Part shown: piece by piece, positions 44,255 to 51,678 of the stretch | How positions within the stretch are numbered: the stretch's first letter is position 1 | How the letters are laid out: every line of letters begins with the position of its first letter | Source: JAZTZP01 sp045637525 | Lineage (GTDB): Bacteria > Bacillota > Clostridia > UBA1381 | Direction: 5' to 3' | DNA length: 64,000 nt | Assembly: GCA_045637525.1 (NCBI GenBank) | Contig: JAZTZP010000119.1 | Coordinates: 8,885 to 72,884, forward strand | The notes under the pieces: generated by a model | Databases searched by the model: none | What the model was told of the DNA's origin: nothing | Seen by the model: the letters and a program-made list of their open reading frames with translations, nothing else | Translations under genes and position numbers: made by a program

Positions 44255-44296
44255 AATTATAGTTATAGGGTAGATTTCCACCCTATAACTATAATT
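44255..44296 (-). terminator. Terminator between dnaK and dnaJ
   Basis: A perfect 17-bp stem (44255-44271 with 44280-44296, loop of 8) starts 4 nt past the dnaK stop and is followed on the minus strand by a U run. Confidence 0.85.
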
Positions 44297-44300
44297 CCCA

Positions 44301-46151
44301 TTAGTTTTCGTTATCTACTTCTCTGTAATCAGCTTCATAGTAGTTGTTTGTGCCATCCTGCTCCGGTGCCTGCTGATAGCCTGCTCCGCCTGTCGGATCT
44401 GCACCCGGTGCTCCCTGCGGATTTGCCTGCTGATAAAGCTTTGCAAATACTGCCTGTGTGTTCTGAGCAAATGCGTCTGAAGCCGCCTTTATAGCTTCTG
44501 CATCTGTTCCGGCAAGTGCTGCCTTTAACTTCTCAATCTCTGCATTTACTGTATCTTTATCTGCCTGATCCATCTTGTCGTCAAGGTCTTTTAATGTCTT
44601 TTCAGCTCCGTAAACAAGGCTTTCAGCGTTATTTCTGATTTCAACCTCTTCTTTACGCTTTTTATCTTCTTCAGCATACTTTTCAGCTTCTTTTACTGCA
44701 CGGTCAATATCTTCATCCGAAAGATTTGAAGATGCTGTAATAGTAATCTTCTGCTCGTTGCCTGTGCCTAAGTCTTTAGCTGAAACATTAACGATACCGT
44801 TTGCATCTATATCAAATGAAACTTCAATCTGCGGTACGCCTCTCGGTGCAGGAGCAATGCCGGTAAGATGGAATCTTCCGAGAGTCTTATTATACTGTGC
44901 CATCTCACGTTCACCCTGAAGCACGTGAACTTCAACGCTTGTTTGTCCGTCAGCAGCTGTTGAGAATACCTGTGACTTTGTTACCGGTATTGTAGTATTT
45001 CTTTCAATAAGCTTTGTGAACACGCCACCCATTGTCTCGATACCGAGTGAAAGCGGAGTTACGTCAAGAAGAAGTACGCCTGTTTCCTCGCCGCCGAGAA
45101 CTGCCGCCTGACGTGCAGCACCAACAGCAACGCACTCGTCCGGATTAATTCCCTTATTAGGCTCTTTGCCCATTTCTCTCTTAACAGCTTCCTGAACTGC
45201 CGGTATTCTTGAAGAACCGCCGACTAAAAGAACCTGATCAATCTGAGACGGTGTAAGACCTGCATCGTTCATTGCATTTCTGATGCAGATAATAGTCTTA
45301 TCTACGAGATCTGCTGTAATCTCGTCAAACTTAGCTTTTGTAAGTGTTATGTCAAGATGCTTCGGACCTGTCTGGTCTGCTGTTATAAACGGAAGGTTTA
45401 CATTTGAAGAAATTGTTGCCGAAAGCTCAATCTTTGACTTTTCAGCAGCTTCCTTAAGTCTTTGCATAGCCATCTTGTCTGTTGAAAGGTCTATGCCCTC
45501 TGCCTTCTTAAATTCAGCAACCAAATAGTCCATTATACGCTGGTCGAAATCGTCTCCGCCGAGGCGTGTATCTCCGTTTGTTGCTAAAACCTCAAATACG
45601 CCGTCAGCAATATCAAGAATAGATACGTCAAACGTTCCGCCGCCGAGGTCGTATACTAAAATCGTCTGATCCTTATCACCTGTGCCGTATGCAAGCGCTG
45701 CAGCGGTCGGCTCGTTTATAATTCTTAAAACTTCAAGACCTGCAATTTTTCCTGCGTCTTTTGTAGCCTGTCTCTGCGAGTCATTAAAATATGCCGGAAC
45801 TGTAATAACTGCCTGTGTTACAGTCTCACCGAGATAGCTCTCTGCATCCTGCTTTAGCTTTGAAAGTATCATAGCCGAGATTTCCTGCGGTGTATATGCC
45901 TTATCATCTATGTTTACCTTGTAGTTTGTTCCCATTTCTCTCTTTATTGAGATAACGGTTTTGTCTGCGTTTGTAACTGCCTGTCTCTTTGCAACCTGAC
46001 CTACAATTCTTTCGCCGTCCTTTTGAAATGCAACTACCGACGGAGTCGTTCTTGCACCCTCCGAGTTAGTGATAACCGACGGATTACCACCCTCCATAAC
46101 TGCCACACATGAATTAGTTGTTCCTAAGTCAATTCCTATTACCTTTGCCAT
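44301..46151 (-). CDS. dnaK: Chaperone DnaK (Hsp70)
   Basis: 616 residues from MAKVIGIDLGTTNSCVAV, with AAAGGAGG before the ATG at 46151; the nine-codon longer frame lacks a site. ATPase motifs: IDLGTTNS, VYDLGGGTFDVS and INEPTAAALAYG. A substrate-binding domain, helical lid and a disordered tail rich in Gly, Gln and Pro follow. It works with GrpE (16 nt upstream) and DnaJ. Confidence 0.98.
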   Translation of the reverse strand: MAKVIGIDLGTTNSCVAVMEGGNPSVITNSEGARTTPSVVAFQKDGERIVGQVAKRQAVTNADKTVISIKREMGTNYKVNIDDKAYTPQEISAMILSKLKQDAESYLGETVTQAVITVPAYFNDSQRQATKDAGKIAGLEVLRIINEPTAAALAYGTGDKDQTILVYDLGGGTFDVSILDIADGVFEVLATNGDTRLGGDDFDQRIMDYLVAEFKKAEGIDLSTDKMAMQRLKEAAEKSKIELSATISSNVNLPFITADQTGPKHLDITLTKAKFDEITADLVDKTIICIRNAMNDAGLTPSQIDQVLLVGGSSRIPAVQEAVKREMGKEPNKGINPDECVAVGAARQAAVLGGEETGVLLLDVTPLSLGIETMGGVFTKLIERNTTIPVTKSQVFSTAADGQTSVEVHVLQGEREMAQYNKTLGRFHLTGIAPAPRGVPQIEVSFDIDANGIVNVSAKDLGTGNEQKITITASSNLSDEDIDRAVKEAEKYAEEDKKRKEEVEIRNNAESLVYGAEKTLKDLDDKMDQADKDTVNAEIEKLKAALAGTDAEAIKAASDAFAQNTQAVFAKLYQQANPQGAPGADPTGGAGYQQAPEQDGTNNYYEADYREVDNEN

Positions 46152-46167
46152 AATTATTTTCCTCCTT

Positions 46168-46713
46168 TTAATTTGCAACCTTTACCATTGAATGTCTTAC
46201 TACTCTTGAGCCTTTGTATATATAGCCCTTCATAAACTCTTCCACAATGGTATTATCGTCAATTGTTTCATCTTCGATATGCATTACCGCATTATGAAGA
46301 TTAGGATCGAATTGCTCGCCCTTTGCTTTTATTTCCTTTATATCAAGCTTTTCAAAGGTGTCCTTCATTTGCTTGTCAACCATAGCAATTCCCTCGTAAA
46401 GCTTTTTGGCATCCTCGCTTTCAACCTCCGTTAAAAGTGCACGCTCTAAGTTATCCGCAACCTCTAAAAGCGCCGCAACGGTGTCGATTACTGCATCTGC
46501 GTATCTTGCATCCTTTTCTCTTTGCGACCGCTTTTTAAAGTTGTCAAACTCAGCATAAAGACGCAGATATTTGTCTTCCCATTCCTGAACCTTTTCGGTA
46601 AGCACAGCTTCCGCTGTTTTTTCAGCCGGTAACTCCGCCTCAGGCTCTGCTTCCGTATTTTCCGGAACTTCCTGTTCTTCTTCCACTATATTATCTTTCA
46701 ATTCTTCTTCCAT
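46168..46713 (-). CDS. grpE: Nucleotide exchange factor GrpE
   Basis: 181 residues. An acidic disordered N-terminus is followed by the long dimerising coiled coil (YLRLYAEFDNFKKRSQREK) and a beta domain with the family motif DPNLHNAVM and VVRHSMVKVA near the end. It releases ADP from DnaK. It is located between hrcA and dnaK as usual. Confidence 0.96.
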   Translation of the reverse strand: MEEELKDNIVEEEQEVPENTEAEPEAELPAEKTAEAVLTEKVQEWEDKYLRLYAEFDNFKKRSQREKDARYADAVIDTVAALLEVADNLERALLTEVESEDAKKLYEGIAMVDKQMKDTFEKLDIKEIKAKGEQFDPNLHNAVMHIEDETIDDNTIVEEFMKGYIYKGSRVVRHSMVKVAN

Positions 46714-46740
46714 TTATATCATTCCTTTCCTGTGCCGGGC

Positions 46741-47778
46741 TTATTCACGGTATAGCCTTAAGATCCGGTCTAAGTGAGTGGATATAAGGTCAAGCCCCGC
46801 AAACACTTTTGCATAATCCATTCGTTTTGGACCTATAACACCGAGTTTCCCGACAACCTTGTCGTCAAGTGTATAATTAACGGTTACAAGACTGCAGTCT
46901 TTAAGTTCATCTGCCTGGTTATCAGCGCCGATTTTAACGCCTATTCCCTCCTCCGGTACACCGTCAAGAAGCTTTTTTAAATTTTCCTTTTTATCTAAAA
47001 ATCCGAATATTCCCTTCGCTTTTTCAATGTCATTGTATTCGGGATAATTCAGAATAGACCTTGCGTTATCAACATAAATCTCCGTATCGTCAAGCTCTGT
47101 GATGGTTTCATATACAAAGTTCATTATACCAACAAGCATCTGCGGCGGTATATTAACAATGTGCCGCATCTCCTGTTCAAGCTCCTGAATTTTAGAAAAG
47201 CTTATCTGCTCTGCCGACAATCCGCACAGCTTTGAACGAAGTATATGTGATACCCTTTCACATTCCTCCGGCGTTATATCAAGCGACAGCATCCTGTTTC
47301 TTACAAGCCCCGTCTGCGTTACTACTATAAGTATTGCCCTGCCGTTTCCAAGCCCCACAAGATCAATTTTATTAATACTTATCTTGCTTTGCTCCGGCAC
47401 CGAAACAACCGTTGTGTAGTTGGTAAGCTGAGCCGCTATGTAGCCTGCCTGCTTTATAAGACGGTCGAGCTGATTTACTCTGCTTTCCATCTCAATCTGA
47501 AGCTTTTCTATCGCCTCCATGCCTAAGCGATACCTCGTCATAAGAGAATTAACATACAGTCTGTAACCCTCGTCCGACGGAACACGCCCCGATGAAGTAT
47601 GTGGCTGAACAAGATAACCCATCTCTTCAAGATCTGCCATTTCATTGCGTATTGTGGCGCTTGACAATCCAAGCTCATTGCTTTTTGAAATAGCTCTTGA
47701 ACCGACAGGCTCTGCCGTATCAATATATTCGTTGATTATCGCATGGAGTATTTTTCTCTTTCTTTCATTTAAATCCAT
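46741..47778 (-). CDS. hrcA: Heat-inducible transcription repressor HrcA
   Basis: 345 residues from the ATG at 47778, with AGAGG upstream. The longer frame begins with TTG inside the CIRCE operator and is rejected. The N-terminal winged helix (about 1-100) contains the signature EYIDTAEPVGSRAI and LSSATIRNEMADLEEMGYL; the GAF-like and dimerisation domains follow. It represses its own operon by binding CIRCE at 47796-47822. Confidence 0.96.
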   Translation of the reverse strand: MDLNERKRKILHAIINEYIDTAEPVGSRAISKSNELGLSSATIRNEMADLEEMGYLVQPHTSSGRVPSDEGYRLYVNSLMTRYRLGMEAIEKLQIEMESRVNQLDRLIKQAGYIAAQLTNYTTVVSVPEQSKISINKIDLVGLGNGRAILIVVTQTGLVRNRMLSLDITPEECERVSHILRSKLCGLSAEQISFSKIQELEQEMRHIVNIPPQMLVGIMNFVYETITELDDTEIYVDNARSILNYPEYNDIEKAKGIFGFLDKKENLKKLLDGVPEEGIGVKIGADNQADELKDCSLVTVNYTLDDKVVGKLGVIGPKRMDYAKVFAGLDLISTHLDRILRLYRE

Positions 47779-47795
47779 ATCGAAAACCTCTTTTG

Positions 47796-47822
47796 TTAGC
47801 ACTCGCTCGTGGTGAGTGCTAA
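47796..47822. promoter_or_regulatory. CIRCE operator
   Basis: TTAGCACTC, nine bases, GAGTGCTAA: an exact match to the CIRCE consensus. It sits between the promoter and hrcA, where HrcA blocks hrcA-grpE-dnaK. Confidence 0.97.
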
Positions 47823-47835
47823 TAATTACATTACT

Positions 47836-47864
47836 AAGATACCACTATTTTTCTCTTTTGTCAA
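47836..47864 (-). promoter_or_regulatory. Promoter of hrcA-grpE-dnaK
   Basis: TTGACA (47864-47859), 17 nt, TATCTT (47841-47836), with CIRCE just downstream. The left boundary of the islet repeats begins only 13 nt beyond the -35. Confidence 0.85.
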
Positions 47865-47876
47865 GCGTTTTATAAA

Positions 47877-48010
47877 CAATTAATAATTTTTTAACAATTT
47901 GTCAAACAAAATCACATAAAATTGCGTCCCGTATGTCTATTACATAATAATGTCACGGCTTTTTATTTAAAAATAGTAATTAAGAAAAAGGACTAAGCTG
48001 TAAATAACAG
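47877..48010. repeat. Islet boundary repeat A (hemW-tail copy)
   Basis: About 134 bp that recur with roughly 90% identity at 51161-51300. The 40-bp core (47902-47941) also matches the true hemW 3' end at 53117-53156 in about 35 of 40 positions. On the minus strand the core encodes IDIRDAILCDFV then stop, against IDISNAILCDFA in HemW. It looks like an attachment-site copy that preserves the end of the target gene. Confidence 0.8.
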
Positions 48011-48023
48011 TTTAATCCTTTTT
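47985..48023 (-). terminator. Terminator of islet 1
   Basis: AAAAAGGA (47985-47992) pairs with TCCTTTTT (48016-48023), and the inner bases continue the stem. It follows the last small islet gene and overlaps repeat A. The copy at repeat B is cut off. Confidence 0.65.
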
Positions 48024-48030
48024 TGCTTTT

Positions 48031-48270
48031 TTAATTGTCCTCAATAATTCTCCATTCAAACATAGTTTTAAAGTCATCAAAACACTCGGGACAAATCCAA
48101 TGATATCTATCTTCTGTTGAGTATGCTAATGTTGGAATTATCATTTTTTTCAGAACAAAAAGCACAATATTCATGCTCCCAGCCTTCACGATAAGTTTAA
48201 ATGTACCTTTAATTAAATTCTTTTGATATAGATAATTCATTTGATTTGTCAAATGCCAATTATTATTCAT
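48031..48270 (-). pseudogene. Small zinc-ribbon protein with two compensating frameshifts
   Basis: 79 residues from the Met at 48270 (or 83 from 48282, directly after the upstream stop). The end reads YHWICPECFDDFKTMFEW, half of a zinc ribbon. The other half, YREGWEHEYCAFCSEK, exists but lies out of frame between about 48135 and 48195. A base was lost near 48192 and one gained near 48135. The frame is open throughout but scrambled in the middle, so two Cys ligands are gone. Such small proteins often sit in toxin-immunity clusters. Confidence 0.6.
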
Positions 48271-48282
48271 TTTTAATCTCAT

Positions 48283-48540
48283 TCAAAAAGACCTATCTGT
48301 TATTTTCATTTCGTGAATAATATCTTTCAATATTTTACCCTCAATTTCATATTCAAGAGCTTGTTCAGCAGTAGAATAAATTTTTTCACTATCTTCATTA
48401 TAGAATTCTATTATGCTTATGCCTTCTTCTACATGAGTTATAGAGTATTTTTTATCATTGTATAAAAACTCAACTTCACAACCTCTGTTTAAGCAATCTA
48501 TCAAGTCACGTTCATCGTAAAAATTATTGTCATATTTCAT
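48283..48540 (-). CDS. Small acidic protein, immunity-like
   Basis: 85 residues, preceded by GAGGGA. Short beta strands (VEFLYNDKKYSI, ISIIEFYNED) are followed by a helical tail (ALEYEIEGKILKDIIHEM). I recognise the general type from polymorphic-toxin immunity clusters but not a named family. Its stop directly abuts the start of the zinc-ribbon gene, so the two are translated together. Confidence 0.55.
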   Translation of the reverse strand: MKYDNNFYDERDLIDCLNRGCEVEFLYNDKKYSITHVEEGISIIEFYNEDSEKIYSTAEQALEYEIEGKILKDIIHEMKITDRSF

Positions 48541-48627
48541 AATTAAACTCCCTCGTACTTATTTTTTCTCAAATATAGGATTCCGACAAATGGGGACGTA
48601 GAGTTTTATTCTGTGCGTTATTTTGAC

Positions 48628-48948
48628 TTATTTATTATTTTCCCACAATACTGTACCATCTTCTAACAGAACCTTTTCAGGAATACACTTTAAGGAAATC
48701 TCAATGCAATCGTTATATATTTCTACGCTGCTGTCAGTTCCTTGTTGCAGAATTTCTACATCGCCTACTGCTGCGGCATATTCCCCAATATAATCATCAT
48801 CTTCTGGTTCTGTATCTGTTTCATACGTACCTGTTATTGAATTGCACTTTACTTTTAAATTGTTATTCCATACAATTATAAGTTGTTTGTCGTTATCAAA
48901 CCCATAATCTAATGAAGACAATAATTTAAGATATTTTTCATTGTTCAT
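48628..48948 (-). CDS. Small acidic protein, candidate immunity protein of the Ntox50-like toxin
   Basis: 106 residues, rich in Asp and Glu, with GGAGG before the ATG. It is mostly beta (KQLIIVWNNNLKVKCNSITG; DSSVEIYNDCIEISL). No family is recognised. It comes 15 nt after the toxin-like gene, the usual place for the cognate immunity gene, which is the basis for the proposal. Confidence 0.5.
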   Translation of the reverse strand: MNNEKYLKLLSSLDYGFDNDKQLIIVWNNNLKVKCNSITGTYETDTEPEDDDYIGEYAAAVGDVEILQQGTDSSVEIYNDCIEISLKCIPEKVLLEDGTVLWENNK

Positions 48949-48963
48949 TACGATACCTCCATA

Positions 48964-49320
48964 TTATTTAAAATTTTTTGGTCTTGCTGGTACAATATGT
49001 GCATTTCCTTTGCTATCATAATGTATAGTAGCTCTTGTAGTGTTGTAATATTTACCGCTTTCTCTATCGTAATATTTTCCAATTACTCTTCCATAATCAA
49101 CTGTTTCTTTTGTAGGAGTTGTTGCTCTACCTTTCCCGACCCCTTCCCTTAAAAGTTTGTTTGGGTTAGAGGTTAGAATGCTGGGGTTCTTACCATTTGC
49201 TCTCTGTTGATTATAGTTATTTGTACCTTTTATATGCTTATCTTGACGACCTTGATGAATTTGAGCATTAGAACGCCCGCCTTTTGTATTTCCAAAATTA
49301 CCACCTGCTCCTGCCCCCAT
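48964..49320 (-). CDS. Ntox50-like (polymorphic toxin type 50) domain protein
   Basis: 118 residues. After a Gly-rich start come RQDKHIKGTNNY, GRVIGKYYDRESGKYYNTTRA (shortened in naming), IHYDSKGNAHIVPARP. These are the His/Asp-Lys and closing IHY..HIVPA..P motifs of the Ntox50 fold, a predicted RNase. There is no signal peptide and no secretion leader, so it is a free toxin domain. Its ATG overlaps the DUF4417 stop (TAATG). Candidate immunity genes follow. Identification is from motif memory only. Confidence 0.65.
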   Translation of the reverse strand: MGAGAGGNFGNTKGGRSNAQIHQGRQDKHIKGTNNYNQQRANGKNPSILTSNPNKLLREGVGKGRATTPTKETVDYGRVIGKYYDRESGKYYNTTRATIHYDSKGNAHIVPARPKNFK

Positions 49321-49985
49321 TAAGCAACCACCTGCTTTCCGGACTTTGAAAATTCACTTTCAAAGGGAATGATTTCTATTCCTGCATCTTTATAATCTTT
49401 AAAGATATCATCAGGTGTTGCACCATATACAATGATGATTTTCGGTAATAATCTCTTAACCAATTCAGCAAGCCCTTTTTTGAAATAATCCTTATCAGTT
49501 CTACTTTTGATACAACCATGAGTACCAACTGAAACAGTTTTAAACTTTTCGATTCCGGCAAAGCAAAAATCGTGTGTACGCTCATCATTGAATCTTACAT
49601 TAGGAATAACTTCTATTCCGTTATTCTGAAACCACACTGCCAATGCACGACTTCTGTATGTATTCCACTGTTGCATTACTAATGGCATATTTCGATATAA
49701 GCTGAAATCAGGAGAAATAACACCTTTAAACTTTTTAAGTTTTTCAAGGTATTGTTTCGGTTTGTTCCACAAACGTTCAAATTTAACATCATGTTCATAG
49801 AACATAACCCAACAATCGAAGTCACCCCATGATTTTGACATAGCCTTTGAAAAAGGTACTAATTTTTCGGGAATTAAGTTGCTTGTTTTAATTTTTGGCA
49901 ACTCAATATAGCCTTCATAATCAGCATTTTCTACCAAATACGAGTGAAATACATCATAATTCTTATTAAATTGTTCTTTTGTCAT
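49320..49985 (-). CDS. DUF4417 family protein
   Basis: 221 residues from the ATG at 49985; AGGAGG is 12 nt before it, and an alternative TTG at 49994 is 3 nt from the site. Family marks: VISPDFSLYRNMPLVMQQWN, ALAVWFQNNGIEVIPNV and TVSVGTHGCI. The function is unknown; members are frequent in mobile elements. It is translationally coupled to the Ntox50-like gene, so it may be part of that toxin module. Compare the islet's other cargo. Confidence 0.75.
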   Translation of the reverse strand: MTKEQFNKNYDVFHSYLVENADYEGYIELPKIKTSNLIPEKLVPFSKAMSKSWGDFDCWVMFYEHDVKFERLWNKPKQYLEKLKKFKGVISPDFSLYRNMPLVMQQWNTYRSRALAVWFQNNGIEVIPNVRFNDERTHDFCFAGIEKFKTVSVGTHGCIKSRTDKDYFKKGLAELVKRLLPKIIIVYGATPDDIFKDYKDAGIEIIPFESEFSKSGKQVVA

Positions 49986-50047
49986 ATTATACAAAATCCT
50001 CCTATAAATTAAATGTAAATTTTTTTAAAAAAACTATTGAATTTAAT

Positions 50048-50153
50048 TCACAGGTGTGCTAAAATATAACCATAGCAAAGAGGTTTGCTTTTAGCATACC
50101 TGTGAGAAACACATTGTTAAGTTGTTGGTAGCAACTTTTCTAATGTGTTTTTT
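50048..50153 (+). ncRNA. Candidate small structured RNA in islet 1
   Basis: Two stem-loops lie in the 190-nt gap between immA and DUF4417. The first pairs TCACAGGTGTGCTAAAA (50048-50064) with 50089-50105 (one G-U) around an inner hairpin GCAAA-TTTGC. The second pairs AAACACATT (50107-50115) with 50142-50150 around AAGTTG-CAACTT and ends in a T run on the + strand. A TTGAAT/17/TAAAAT promoter-like pair starts at 50036, but its -10 overlaps the first stem. This could be an RNA or an operator with terminator. Confidence 0.45.
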
Positions 50154-50184
50154 ATTTGCAATCATACGCATCAACTCCTTTTAT

Positions 50185-50751
50185 TTATACTGCCTCATCA
50201 AAAAGTGATAAAAGCTCGATTTCATAATTCAAATATTCAGAATGCCCATACTGCAACCATTTGTTGTAAAAACTCATTGCATAATAAGCACATTCCTGAC
50301 TCAAATCAAAAGCGTTTGAAATATCCATATAGTCTTCGGGTTTAACCTTATGTACAAGTGGCGGCGGGGCAAGAGAATATTTTGCAAAGAAATTAGCCTC
50401 GCTTTCAGCTAACTGACTATGTTCTGTATGTCCTAATACGATATGACCAATTTCGTGCATTATGGTAAAGCGTATTCGTTCCCGAGATTTCGTGTCGTCA
50501 TAAAATATGTACCATTGAAGAGATACGAACGGTTCAGGCCCTTCTTCTATTAACACGCAAAAACCATCTTCGCTTATCTCAGTTGCTTTTAAAAATGCAT
50601 CCGATGTTAATTGTGAGTATTTTTTTAATTTCACACACATTTTTTGACATATCTCAAAACAGTCAATAGGAATTTGTCGTATGTCATTGTTAATAAACAT
50701 CTTGACTACACTCTTCTTAATTACTTCATATCTGTCGTTTGTTAATCTCAA
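50185..50751 (-). CDS. ImmA/IrrE-type metallopeptidase
   Basis: 188 residues. The zinc-protease motif is IMHEIGHIVLGH, with a Glu-rich helix after it (ESEANFFAKYSLAP) carrying the third ligand. The start is TTG at 50751, supported by AGGAGG 7 nt upstream. It comes 15 nt after the XRE repressor gene. ImmA proteases cleave the partner repressor to induce mobile elements such as ICEBs1 or act as antitoxin modulators, so this is the likely derepression switch of islet 1. Confidence 0.88.
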   Translation of the reverse strand: MRLTNDRYEVIKKSVVKMFINNDIRQIPIDCFEICQKMCVKLKKYSQLTSDAFLKATEISEDGFCVLIEEGPEPFVSLQWYIFYDDTKSRERIRFTIMHEIGHIVLGHTEHSQLAESEANFFAKYSLAPPPLVHKVKPEDYMDISNAFDLSQECAYYAMSFYNKWLQYGHSEYLNYEIELLSLFDEAV

Positions 50752-50765
50752 ATCATGACCTCCTG

Positions 50766-51089
50766 TTATTTACCTGTATCAAATAATGCATTTATCAATT
50801 CTCTTTTTTGCTCATCCGTCATCAATGATGCATTACGAGCAATAAGTCTTTGAATTTTTGGAAAATCATTAGTAATATCTGCTGCTTGTTCTTTGTCTAA
50901 AAGATAATCCGATGTTGTTTGCAACGCAGTAGCGATATTAGCAACAACTTCACCTTTGGGAACTCTGTCATTCTTTACATATCGAGACATTGACGCTTCG
51001 GTTACTCCTATAACAGCCGCAAGTTCTTTTTGTGTCATGCCTCTTTTTTGTAATAATTCTTGAATCCTTTCTCCGAATGTTTTCGCCAT
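50766..51089 (-). CDS. XRE-family repressor
   Basis: 107 residues from the ATG at 51089, with GGAGGT 6 nt before it. The Cro/CI helix-turn-helix is MTQKELAAVIGVTEASMSRYVK, and a short C-terminal tail (NASLMTDEQKRELINALFD) follows. It pairs with the ImmA-like protease gene and probably represses its own promoter through the direct repeats at 51107-51132. Confidence 0.9.
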   Translation of the reverse strand: MAKTFGERIQELLQKRGMTQKELAAVIGVTEASMSRYVKNDRVPKGEVVANIATALQTTSDYLLDKEQAADITNDFPKIQRLIARNASLMTDEQKRELINALFDTGK

Positions 51090-51106
51090 TATAAATACCT
51101 CCATTT

Positions 51107-51132
51107 TTATAACTTACCAATATTATAACTTA
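51107..51132. promoter_or_regulatory. Direct repeats upstream of the XRE repressor
   Basis: TTATAACTTA occurs at 51107-51116 and 51123-51132, a 16-bp period, directly before the repressor's ribosome site. It is a plausible autoregulatory operator. Confidence 0.5.
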
Positions 51133-51160
51133 AATTATAGTTTCTGCCAAGAGTTTTAAA

Positions 51161-51300
51161 AACAATTAATAATTTTTTAACAATTTGTCAAACAAATTCA
51201 CATAAAATTGCGTTCTGTATGTCTATTACATAATAACGCCATGGCTTTTTATTTGACAATAGTAATTAATTGAGAAAAAGGACTAAGCTGTAAATAACAG
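51161..51300. repeat. Islet boundary repeat B (hemW-tail copy)
   Basis: About 140 bp matching repeat A (47877-48010). Its 40-bp core at 51188-51227 reads IDIQNAILCEFV then stop on the minus strand. It separates islet 1 (3,286 bp from A to B) from islet 2 (1,929 bp from B to C). Confidence 0.8.
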
Positions 51301-51302
51301 TA

Positions 51303-51515
51303 TTATTCCGTGGCATGTCGAAGATGGCATATACTATGTAGGTAAATCGTGGGCTTATTGCTCCCACACAGGTCATCAGCTCCTAATACTGAATTTAATA
51401 CTATTTTCCATCTGTGTGAGAGAAAATTTAAATAAACATCTAAATGCTCTCTGTCAAAAACAACAATTTTATCAATTATTGTTTTATAGAAAATATCATC
51501 CTGCTTTTTTTGCAT
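51303..51515 (-). pseudogene. Remnant of a site-specific recombinase C-terminus
   Basis: 70 residues beginning with an unsupported Met. The string KTIIDKIVVFDREHLDVYLNF, then LSHRWKIVL, resembles the C-terminal strand-helix of large serine recombinases from Clostridia. The catalytic N-terminus is absent. It directly borders repeat B. If correct, it is what remains of the integrase that placed the islet. No ribosome site precedes it. Confidence 0.45.
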
Positions 51516-51614
51516 AAAGTATGTCGGAAAGATATTCTCTGATTTCGGTTAAAGCATATTTCTTATCAAAACCTAAAGTGAATAAAAAAACTTTTCGTTT
51601 TTTTGCTAAAAGCA

Positions 51615-51643
51615 TTGACAAACTATCATTGTGATGATATAAT
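51615..51643 (+). promoter_or_regulatory. Promoter and probable operator of the DUF3990/HTH pair
   Basis: TTGACA (51615-51620), 17 nt, TATAAT (51638-51643): perfect consensus. ATCATTG and CAATGAT repeats surround and follow the -10, a plausible site for autorepression by the HTH partner. Confidence 0.85.
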
Positions 51644-51678
51644 GACATTGTAACATTGCAATGATACAGGAGGTATTT

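Noticed and set aside
47779..47802. Longer HrcA start
   Set aside because: It would start with TTG inside the CIRCE operator. AGAGG supports the ATG at 47778.
47823..48030. tRNA attachment site for the islets
   Set aside because: No tRNA lies near the islets; the shared core is the hemW 3' end.
48590..48606. TGGGGACGTAGAG as an insertion-sequence end
   Set aside because: It is only loosely like the MITE termini at 3387 and 3510, and no inverted partner is nearby.
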